A DNA stretch of 6,969 nucleotides from an uncultured Actinomycetes bacterium (GTDB lineage: Bacteria; Actinomycetota; Actinomycetes; S36-B12; UBA5976). This document shows, piece by piece, positions 1-5,535 of the stretch (within the stretch, counting starts at the first letter, position 1; every line of letters starts with the position of its first letter). The stretch spans positions 1 through 6,969 of the forward strand of contig CAIYGJ010000019.1 of assembly GCA_903925705.1 (NCBI GenBank). Reading direction: 5' to 3'. The notes beneath the pieces were generated by a model that did no database searches, was not told where the DNA came from, and saw nothing but the letters and a program-made list of their open reading frames with translations. The position numbers were made by a program, and so were the translations under genes.

Positions 1-332
1 AAGTCCGCAAGAACTAATGCAGTGCCTTCGTGCCAATCAACGTAGCGCATTGTCTTTGGATCAATCTTCATAACCATGTCGCCATAGCCAGTGTCCCAAG
101 AGGAGATGTCGTAACCCTGCACAGTATTCATGTCGATGTCTACGGCTACTAAGTAGTTGCAACCTTCGGTGCCGTGATTTAGTACATCGCTAAGGAAGTA
201 GTCTCCGTGCAGACGCTTACCTTGGAGTCGGCCCTGCATGTCCGTTATAGCCACAATGACGGTATCGATTCGGCCTTCTTTGATGTCCGCAGTTAAAGCA
301 TCAATTGAAAGTGGAAAACTTACCGCGGCCAT
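1..332 (-). CDS. glutamine synthetase family protein, N-terminal part (gamma-glutamyl-amine ligase type)
   Basis: Only the first 110 codons are in the window; the gene runs off the left edge. It starts at ATG 332-330, with a good ribosome site (AGGAGATC, complement of about 334-342) just upstream. The visible protein is the N-terminal beta-grasp region of a glutamine synthetase-like enzyme. I see an 'ITDMQGRLQGKR' stretch at residues 29-40, 'HGTEGCNYLVAVDIDMNT' around 53-70, a 'GYGDM' at 82-86, and 'WHEGTALVLAD' at 100-110. This pattern fits the GlnT/PuuA-like GS relatives of actinobacteria, which ligate glutamate to an amine such as putrescine or ethanolamine using ATP, rather than ammonia-assimilating GlnA. 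The catalytic C-terminal barrel is not visible, so the substrate cannot be read. It is divergent from an aldehyde dehydrogenase, which supports a role in amine catabolism. Family call firm; substrate inferred. Confidence 0.85.
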   Translation of the reverse strand, partial: MAAVSFPLSIDALTADIKEGRIDTVIVAITDMQGRLQGKRLHGDYFLSDVLNHGTEGCNYLVAVDIDMNTVQGYDISSWDTGYGDMVMKIDPKTMRYVDWHEGTALVLAD

Positions 333-347
333 TGGATCTCCTTTATT

Positions 348-355
348 ACACGTGT
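348..355. repeat. 8-bp palindrome ACACGTGT in the leader of the glutamine synthetase-like gene
   Basis: A perfect 8-bp palindrome sits just upstream of the ribosome site of the minus-strand gene. It may be part of an operator, but a palindrome this short can arise by chance and nothing else marks it. Confidence 0.25.
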
Positions 356-427
356 GTTTCGTATCGGTATTGTCCTGAATCTATCGGCTCTTAACGTGAA
401 AAATCTAGTCCTTTGGCGGTTGTTTAC

Positions 428-456
428 TATTTAGCGACGCTCCTGCTCATTTCCAA
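428..456 (-). promoter_or_regulatory. possible promoter for the glutamine synthetase-like gene
   Basis: On the minus strand there is a TTGGAA (complement of 451-456), a 17-bp spacer, and TAAATA (complement of 428-433). The spacing is ideal for a sigma-70-type promoter. The -35 is fair and the -10 is weak at its last base. It would give a leader of about 90 nt before the ATG at 332. This is seen by eye only. No equally good plus-strand promoter for the aldehyde dehydrogenase could be picked out in this divergent region. Confidence 0.3.
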
Positions 457-475
457 CTAGCGGTAAGTATTTGGC

Positions 476-498
476 AAAGAGACTCGACTACGCTCTTT
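476..498. repeat. inverted repeat AAAGAG / CTCTTT upstream of the aldehyde dehydrogenase
   Basis: AAAGAG (476-481) and CTCTTT (493-498) are perfect inverted 6-bp arms separated by 11 bp, about 37 bp before the ATG at 536. The dyad spacing would suit a dimeric repressor. It could also form a weak leader hairpin. Function is unknown. Confidence 0.25.
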
Positions 499-535
499 CT
501 AGGTAGTTACCCAAGAAACTGGTCGAAGAGGAATT

Positions 536-1903
536 ATGAGCGACACATTTGATGTTTTGAATCCGGCAACTGAGGATATTGTCAAGACCGTACATATGGC
601 ATCAGCTGATGAAATTGATTCGGTTGTAGCACGAGCCCAAAGTGCCTGGCCGGCTTGGCGAGACCTTGCACCAGGCGCACGCGCCGATGTCTTGCGTAAA
701 TTTGCTCAGCTTGTTTCTGAGAGTAATGAAGAGCTCGCAAGACTTGAAGTTCTTGAAGCCGGTCACACAATCGGCAATGCGCGCTGGGAAGCACAGAACG
801 TAGCAAATGTTTTGAATTACATGGCTGGAGGCGTGGAGCGTTTAACTGGACATCAAATTCCCGTTCCAGGCGGAATCGACATAACTTTCCATGAAGCAAT
901 GGGCGTGGTTGGAATTATTGTTCCTTGGAACTTTCCGATGCCGGTTGCAGCTTGGGGATTTGCGCCAGCGCTTGCTGCGGGTAACACAGTTGTACTTAAG
1001 CCGGCTGAAACAACTCCATTAACTGCATTGCGGCTAGCAGAATTAGCGCTAGAAGCAGGTATTCCAGAAAATGTTTTCAATGTAGTACCTGGTTTTGGAA
1101 AAGTTGCTGGACAGCGAATTGTTGATCATCCTGCAATCCGCAAAATTTGCTTCACCGGTTCAACTGCAGTTGGCACCAGCATCATGCAAGCGAGTGCATC
1201 GCAGTTAAAGCGAGTGACACTTGAACTAGGTGGTAAAAGCCCAACCATAATTTTTGCTGACGCTGATATCGAGAAAGCGGCAAAGGCAGCACCTGGCGCA
1301 GTCTTTGACAACTCCGGTCAAGATTGCTGCGCGCGCTCTAGAATTTTGGTTCAGCGAAGTGTTTACGATGAGGTTCTTGCCTACATGGAGCCCGTTGTTA
1401 AAGGTATGCACACTGGTGATCCTGCTGATGAGTCGGTAGACATGGGACCTCTGATTAGCGCACTCCAACGTGATCGCGTTCAATCTTTCGTTCCAGATGG
1501 CGCTCCAGTTTTGTTTCAGGGTGAAGCACCAAGTGGCAAAGGCTTCTGGTTCCCACCAACTGTTCTTGCGCCAATTTCAGAATCGGACATTCAGTACAGC
1601 CAAGAAATCTTTGGCCCAGTCGCGGTAGTGATTCCATTCGATGATGAAGCAGATGCAATTCGCATGGCGAATGGAACTGACTATGGTTTAGCTGGATCGA
1701 TTTGGACCAAAGACGTTGGCCGGGCAATGCGCATGGCCCGAGGCGTGGAATCTGGCGTAATCTCGATTAATTCCCATTCAGCGGTTCGCTACTGGACACC
1801 ATTTGGCGGCTTCAAGAAGTCAGGAATCGGTCGCGAACTTGGGCCAAATGCCATCGAGGCGTTTACTGAAACCAAGAATGTATTTATAAGTAGTGAGGAC
1901 TAA
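536..1903 (+). CDS. NAD(P)-dependent aldehyde dehydrogenase, probably of a gamma-glutamyl-aminoaldehyde
   Basis: A 455-residue member of the aldehyde dehydrogenase superfamily, which oxidises an aldehyde to its acid with NAD(P)+ through a thiohemiacetal. The catalytic machinery is intact: PWNFP with Asn131, KPAE with Lys155, the cofactor-domain FTGST at 206-210, the general base Glu230 in LELGGKSP, the nucleophile Cys264 in NSGQDCCARSR, and Glu357 in EIFGPV. The C-terminal oligomerisation signature TPFGGFKKSGIGRELG is at 421-436. The length is slightly below the usual 470-500 but no domain is missing. The start at ATG 536 is preceded by AAGAGG at 526-531, at a rather short distance. It is first of a plus-strand trio with an SDR and a PLP enzyme, and divergent from the GS-like ligase. 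This suggests the PuuC-type step: gamma-glutamyl-aminobutyraldehyde, or gamma-glutamyl-acetaldehyde, to acid. Family certain; substrate inferred from neighbours. Confidence 0.9.
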   Translation: MSDTFDVLNPATEDIVKTVHMASADEIDSVVARAQSAWPAWRDLAPGARADVLRKFAQLVSESNEELARLEVLEAGHTIGNARWEAQNVANVLNYMAGGVERLTGHQIPVPGGIDITFHEAMGVVGIIVPWNFPMPVAAWGFAPALAAGNTVVLKPAETTPLTALRLAELALEAGIPENVFNVVPGFGKVAGQRIVDHPAIRKICFTGSTAVGTSIMQASASQLKRVTLELGGKSPTIIFADADIEKAAKAAPGAVFDNSGQDCCARSRILVQRSVYDEVLAYMEPVVKGMHTGDPADESVDMGPLISALQRDRVQSFVPDGAPVLFQGEAPSGKGFWFPPTVLAPISESDIQYSQEIFGPVAVVIPFDDEADAIRMANGTDYGLAGSIWTKDVGRAMRMARGVESGVISINSHSAVRYWTPFGGFKKSGIGRELGPNAIEAFTETKNVFISSED

Positions 1904-1912
1904 ACTCAAGTT

Positions 1913-1929
1913 GCCTGAGAAATTCAGGC
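1913..1929 (+). repeat. small hairpin between the aldehyde dehydrogenase and the SDR
   Basis: GCCTGA (1913-1918) and TCAGGC (1924-1929) pair perfectly around the 5-nt loop GAAAT, with a flanking T-G wobble. It lies 9 nt after the aldehyde dehydrogenase stop and 22 nt before the next start. There is no T-run after it, so it is not an intrinsic terminator. It may be an mRNA processing or stability element within the operon. Confidence 0.35.
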
Positions 1930-1951
1930 GTGAACCGAAAGCAGGAAGTAA

Positions 1952-2716
1952 GTGAAGCGTTTACAAGACCGCGTAGCAGTAATCACCGGCGGCTCAAGTG
2001 GCATTGGTAAAGCAACAGCAATTCGTCTAGCCGAAGAAGGCGCGAAAGTTGTTATTGCCGACCTTGATCCAGTATCTGGCGAAAAAGTTGCAGCCCAAAT
2101 TGGTGGCATCTTTGTTAAAGCCGATGTAACAAATGCTGACGATGTTGCAAACATGTATAAAGTCGCATTCGACACTTACGGTTCCGTAGACATCGCTTTC
2201 AACAACGCTGGTATCTCACCTCCTGATGACGATTCAATTTTGACAACCGGCATTGACGCTTGGCGCCGAGTGCAGGAAGTTAACTTGACCTCGGTTTACC
2301 TTTGCTGCAAGGAAGTAATTCCTTACATGCAGCGCCAAGGCAAGGGCGCGATTGTTAACACGGCATCGTTCGTTGCAACTATGGCTGCAGCGACTTCACA
2401 AATTTCTTACACAGCTTCTAAAGGTGGCGTTCTTGCGATGACTCGCGAACTTGGTGTGCAGTTTGCGCGCGAAGGCATCCGCATCAATGCGTTATCGCCT
2501 GGCCCAGTAAACACTCCATTGCTGCAGGAACTATTCGCCAAGGACGCAGAACGAGCAGCACGTCGACTAGTTCACATCCCAATGGGTCGCTTTGGCGAAC
2601 CTGAGGAAATGGCTGCAGCTGTGGCGTTCCTAGTTAGTGATGATTCATCATTTATGACAGCGTCTAACTTCTTAGTTGATGGTGGCATCAGCGGCGCATA
2701 CGTAACTCCGCTATAA
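1952..2716 (+). CDS. short-chain dehydrogenase/reductase (FabG-like classical SDR)
   Basis: A 254-residue classical SDR with a complete active site. The dinucleotide motif TGGSSGIG is at 12-19; an Asp at 37, after the second strand, suggests NAD(H) preference. Asp58 of the adenine-ring pocket (ADV) follows, then NNAG at 84-87, and the catalytic tetrad Asn111, Ser139, Tyr153 and Lys157. The PG motif is at 183-184 and a usual C-terminal 'VDGG' is near the end. The start is a GTG at 1952, with AGGA at 1943-1946 five bases before it. It lies 48 bp downstream of the aldehyde dehydrogenase on the same strand, so co-transcription is likely. SDRs of this type are often labelled 3-oxoacyl-ACP reductase, but the context suggests oxidation of an alcohol to the aldehyde used by its neighbour, for instance gamma-glutamyl-ethanolamide. 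Enzyme class certain; substrate is an inference. Confidence 0.88.
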   Translation: MKRLQDRVAVITGGSSGIGKATAIRLAEEGAKVVIADLDPVSGEKVAAQIGGIFVKADVTNADDVANMYKVAFDTYGSVDIAFNNAGISPPDDDSILTTGIDAWRRVQEVNLTSVYLCCKEVIPYMQRQGKGAIVNTASFVATMAAATSQISYTASKGGVLAMTRELGVQFAREGIRINALSPGPVNTPLLQELFAKDAERAARRLVHIPMGRFGEPEEMAAAVAFLVSDDSSFMTASNFLVDGGISGAYVTPL

Positions 2717-2755
2717 ATCATCAGTTTTACAATTAGTTCAAATTAGGGATTACAA

Positions 2756-3793
2756 ATGGTTGACAGTATTTGGCGTGGTTTTGCAAGTGACAATTACGCA
2801 GGTATTCATCCAGAGATCCTTGATGCCATGTCCAAAATCAACGCAGGACATCAAGTTGCCTATGGCGATGATATTTACACTGAGCAGCTTTCTGGTGTCA
2901 TAAAGAAGCAATTTGGAGATGCTGCCGAAGTCTTCCCAGTATTCAATGGCACTGGTGCAAATGTCATAACCTTGCAAGCAATGTGTAAGCCTTGGGAAGC
3001 AGTGGTTTGTGCGACAAGTGCCCACATCAATGTTGATGAAGGTGGCGCTCCGGAAAAAGTTGCTGGAATAAAACTGTTACAGGTTGAAACCCCAGACGGA
3101 AAACTAACTCCTGAGTTAGTCGACAAGCAAGCCTGGGGATTTGGCAATGAACATCGTGCACAGCCAAAAGTCGTTTCCATAACTAATTCGACCGAGTATG
3201 GCACTGTTTACACAGTGGCTGAAGTCAAAGCACTTGCAGATCATGCTCACTCCCTAGGAATGTACATTCACCTCGATGGCGCCCGAATCTCCAATGCTGC
3301 AGCATCTCTAGGAACTTCATTGCGGGCATTCACAACTGATGCTGGGGTTGACGCAGTTTCACTTGGCGGCACTAAGAATGGCGCAATGGGAGCGGAAGCT
3401 GCTGTGATTTTGAATTCGGATTTGGTTCCCGCCATGAAGTATGTTCGTAAGTCCGGCATGCAACTGGCAAGCAAAATGCGATTCATTTCGATTCAGCTAG
3501 TTGCAATGTTTGAAGGTGACTTGTGGCTTAAGAACGCCAAGCATTCAAACGGCATGGCTCAGGAACTTTACAAGGGGATTAAAGACATCGCGGGTGTTCA
3601 AGTAGCACCACCGCAAGCGAATGCACTATTTCCGATTTTGCCAGCAGCTAGCATCGAGCCATTGCAAAACGTTGCCAAGTTCTATGTTTGGGATCACATG
3701 ATCAATCAGGTTCGTTGGATGTGTTCATGGGATACAACGCAAGCAGATGTTGATATCTTCGTTGCTGCAGTAAAAAGCGAACTTGCAAACTAA
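2756..3793 (+). CDS. low-specificity L-threonine aldolase-like PLP enzyme (beta-eliminating lyase family)
   Basis: A 345-residue fold-type I PLP enzyme of the threonine aldolase/beta-eliminating lyase family. Such enzymes reversibly split L-threonine or allo-threonine, and other beta-hydroxy amino acids, into glycine and an aldehyde. Visible elements: the N-terminal SDNYAGIHPEI with YGDD at 36-39, the phosphate-binding FNGTGAN at 63-69, the PLP-stacking His90 followed by DEGGAPE, Thr143-Asn144 in the central strand, HLDGAR at 172-177 with Asp174 facing the pyridine nitrogen, and the Schiff-base Lys207 in GGTKNGAMGAE. The GGTKNG form resembles the Pseudomonas-type threonine aldolases more than E. 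coli LtaE. ATG 2756 has AGGGA at 2745-2749, six bases upstream. It is the last gene of the plus-strand trio, 39 bp after the SDR. Its TAA shares bases with the stop of the convergent hydrolase gene. Glycine from a gamma-glutamyl-glycine route would be a natural partner, but this is inference. Confidence 0.87.
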   Translation: MVDSIWRGFASDNYAGIHPEILDAMSKINAGHQVAYGDDIYTEQLSGVIKKQFGDAAEVFPVFNGTGANVITLQAMCKPWEAVVCATSAHINVDEGGAPEKVAGIKLLQVETPDGKLTPELVDKQAWGFGNEHRAQPKVVSITNSTEYGTVYTVAEVKALADHAHSLGMYIHLDGARISNAAASLGTSLRAFTTDAGVDAVSLGGTKNGAMGAEAAVILNSDLVPAMKYVRKSGMQLASKMRFISIQLVAMFEGDLWLKNAKHSNGMAQELYKGIKDIAGVQVAPPQANALFPILPAASIEPLQNVAKFYVWDHMINQVRWMCSWDTTQADVDIFVAAVKSELAN

Positions 3794-4497
3794 CGGTTTG
3801 AACAAGCCTTAACAAATGCCTGAAAGAGATTCTCAGAAACTTTTTCATCATCGCTGAATTCTGGGTGCCACTGCACGCCGAGTACAAATTCAGCAGATGG
3901 ATCTTCGCAAACTTCGATGGTGCCGTCTTCTGCATACCCAGTAATCGTTAAATCACCAGGGGAGTCAACTGCCTGATGGTGACTTGAGTTAACCGTTACT
4001 TCGGTAGTGCCAACAAGGTCAGCAATCAAACTTCCTGGAGTAAAAGTGGCACCGTGATTGTTAAATGTTCCTGGTGCATCGCGATGCAAAGTATTTCCAA
4101 CGAGATCCGGCAAGTGTTGGTGAAGTGAGCCACCATGAGCAACAGCCATGATTTGTAGTCCGCGACAAATTCCAAACACTGGAAGATTTGCTTCACGGGC
4201 CGCGCGATACAAACCAAGTTCGCTAGCATCACGTTCAGTTCTCGGCTTATCTGTGCCTTCTTGATGATCAGCGCCGTATCGAGCTGGTTCGATATCAGCT
4301 CCACCAGCCATAACTAAACCGTCGATCCGAGAAATGGCTTCATGGTTATTAGCATCTGGTGGAAGTATCACTACTGTTGCGCCAGCGGCTTGCAACTTGT
4401 TTACGTAGTTCCAAGGAATAAGAGCGGCCGGAATATCCCAAGCGCCCCATTTGGCAGGCTCAAGGTACGAGGTGAGTCCAATTACTGGCTGCTTCAT
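3790..4497 (-). CDS. gamma-glutamyl amide hydrolase, peptidase C26 family (PuuD-like)
   Basis: A 235-residue class-I glutamine-amidotransferase-like hydrolase. PuuD of this family cuts gamma-glutamyl-GABA into glutamate and GABA. The nucleophile elbow is FGICRGLQ with Cys111, and the rest of the triad is His211 and Glu213 in QWHPEF. The N-terminal IGLTSYLEPA, the VMAGGADIEPARY loop (62-74) and SSHHQAVD (171-178) are typical of the gamma-Glu-GABA hydrolase group. It is a little shorter than E. coli PuuD but complete. The ATG at 4497 lies 15 bp after the stop of the upstream ureohydrolase gene, and I see no Shine-Dalgarno in that gap, so translation may depend on coupling. The family start MKQPVIGLT supports this start. 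Its TAG overlaps the TAA of the opposing PLP enzyme by sharing 3791-3792. It probably does the last step of the gamma-glutamyl route suggested by the GS-like ligase and aldehyde dehydrogenase. Confidence 0.88.
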   Translation of the reverse strand: MKQPVIGLTSYLEPAKWGAWDIPAALIPWNYVNKLQAAGATVVILPPDANNHEAISRIDGLVMAGGADIEPARYGADHQEGTDKPRTERDASELGLYRAAREANLPVFGICRGLQIMAVAHGGSLHQHLPDLVGNTLHRDAPGTFNNHGATFTPGSLIADLVGTTEVTVNSSHHQAVDSPGDLTITGYAEDGTIEVCEDPSAEFVLGVQWHPEFSDDEKVSENLFQAFVKACSNR

Positions 4498-4506
4498 GAT
4501 TTGAGT

Positions 4507-4516
4507 TTAGGCCTAA
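4507..4516. repeat. 10-bp perfect palindrome at the ureohydrolase stop codon
   Basis: TTAGGCCTAA spans the TAG stop of the ureohydrolase (4515-4513) and the short gap before the hydrolase ATG. It has no loop, so as RNA it could fold only poorly. As DNA it could be a protein site. It occupies the place where a ribosome site would be expected. Confidence 0.3.
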
Positions 4517-5451
4517 CTTTGCCGGGCTACTAGTCCAAGGACATTGCAAATAATTCGAGCATTATTAAGTGCTCCAATGTCATCTACATCGCTATCTGGC
4601 ATGAATTCAACCAAGTTAAAACCAGAAAGCGTGGCCTTGCCAGCAATCCCATGTAGCAGTTCAACAACGTTCCAGTAAGTCAATCCGCCAGGTGCTCTTC
4701 CGATAACACCAGGGACGATTGAAGGGTCTAACGCATCGCAATCCAAGTCGACAATTACTTTCGCACCAGCTGGCACAAAGTCAATTACTTGCTGAATTCC
4801 ACTTGAGGCAATTTCTCTAGCCGAAACAAACTTCACGCCGTGAGATTTTGCATCTTCGTAATCTTGTGGCCGAGCAGATCCAATACCGCGCTGGCCTACC
4901 TGAACTAATCCCTTTATGTGTGGCATTTCAAATGCTCGACGCATCGTTGATGAAAGCCCAAGCTTTTCGCCACCAACTTCATCGCGGTAATCAATATGAG
5001 CATCGATTTGAACTACGAAATAATCTCCATGTTCTGCAAATCCCTCGATCATTGGAATCGGGATTGAATCATCGCCACCAATTACAACTGGGACTCCACC
5101 CTTGGAAACAATTTGCGAAACAGTCGAACGGATTCGTTCCCGATTTCCGGCAGCATCCGATTCGTCAAAATCTAAATCGCCTAAGTCAACTGCGTTCACA
5201 CCATTTGGAAAGATAGGTCCACCCAAGTCAAAATCCATGTGGTCAAGGTTGGCCTGGTAACTACTAATGGCTGCGCGAATTGCGGCTGGTGCTTCCTTGC
5301 AATACGCACCAACTGATGGATAGGGCGTGGCGCAAGGTGCTCCAAACACCACCGATCCGCCGGATACATCGCCTAGCGTCCCCGCTGGGATTCCAATGAA
5401 AGTAGAAGTGGTTTGGGAACCCATCATGGTTCCGATGTTCTTGCGAGCCAT
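4513..5451 (-). CDS. agmatinase/ureohydrolase family protein with an Asp in the first metal motif
   Basis: A 312-residue ureohydrolase (arginase/agmatinase fold). Agmatinase (SpeB) splits agmatine into putrescine and urea at a binuclear Mn centre; relatives use guanidinobutyrate, guanidine or other guanidino compounds. The ligand motifs are seen in order: GGDDS at 125-129, DAHID at 150-154 (Asp150, His152, Asp154), and DLDCDALDP at 235-243 (Asp237, Asp239), with Glu282 in VEFMP. The first motif is normally GGDHS with His binding metal A; here codon 5068-5070 reads GAT, giving Asp128. All other ligands are kept and the frame is intact, so this is probably a functional variant subfamily and not decay. 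ATG 5451 has AGGAGA four bases upstream (complement of 5456-5461). It leads a two-gene minus-strand unit with the C26 hydrolase. Its substrate could be agmatine, feeding putrescine into the gamma-glutamyl pathway, or another guanidino compound. Confidence 0.85.
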   Translation of the reverse strand: MARKNIGTMMGSQTTSTFIGIPAGTLGDVSGGSVVFGAPCATPYPSVGAYCKEAPAAIRAAISSYQANLDHMDFDLGGPIFPNGVNAVDLGDLDFDESDAAGNRERIRSTVSQIVSKGGVPVVIGGDDSIPIPMIEGFAEHGDYFVVQIDAHIDYRDEVGGEKLGLSSTMRRAFEMPHIKGLVQVGQRGIGSARPQDYEDAKSHGVKFVSAREIASSGIQQVIDFVPAGAKVIVDLDCDALDPSIVPGVIGRAPGGLTYWNVVELLHGIAGKATLSGFNLVEFMPDSDVDDIGALNNARIICNVLGLVARQS

Positions 5452-5475
5452 GGCTTCTCCTGAATTGAGTTCCTG

Positions 5476-5502
5476 ACTCCAGTTTATGTGTCTAATTGGA
5501 GT
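5476..5502. promoter_or_regulatory. operator-like dyad between the ureohydrolase and the YdfG-like SDR
   Basis: ACTCCAGTT (5476-5484) and AATTGGAGT (5494-5502) are inverted 9-bp arms matching at 8 of 9 positions (the ninth is a G-T pair), around a 9-bp centre. The element lies between the ribosome site of the minus-strand ureohydrolase and the likely ATG (5536) of the plus-strand SDR, where one regulator could act on both. A structured leader in RNA is the alternative. No regulator gene is in the window. Confidence 0.45.
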
Positions 5503-5535
5503 GACGTATTGGACTTCGTGCGAGAGAATTCAACT

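Noticed and set aside
582..899. Minus-strand open frame of 105 codons opposite the aldehyde dehydrogenase
   Set aside because: It lies wholly inside a well-supported gene, resembles no family I recognise, and its composition looks like antisense of the true frame. Other long antisense frames inside the seven complete genes were dismissed for the same reason.
1913..1929. Intrinsic terminator after the aldehyde dehydrogenase
   Set aside because: The stem is only 6 bp and no T-run follows, so it does not meet the usual form of an intrinsic terminator.
536..4497. A complete canonical Puu (putrescine) operon
   Set aside because: No FAD-dependent PuuB-type oxidase and no GABA transaminase are seen, and the genes are split over two strands. 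A Puu-like set is claimed only as one of two options.
5488..5535. GTG-initiated 16-residue N-terminal extension of the YdfG-like SDR
   Set aside because: No ribosome site precedes the GTG, the codon lies inside a dyad, and the family normally begins only a few residues before the TGxxxGIG motif. ATG 5536 fits better.
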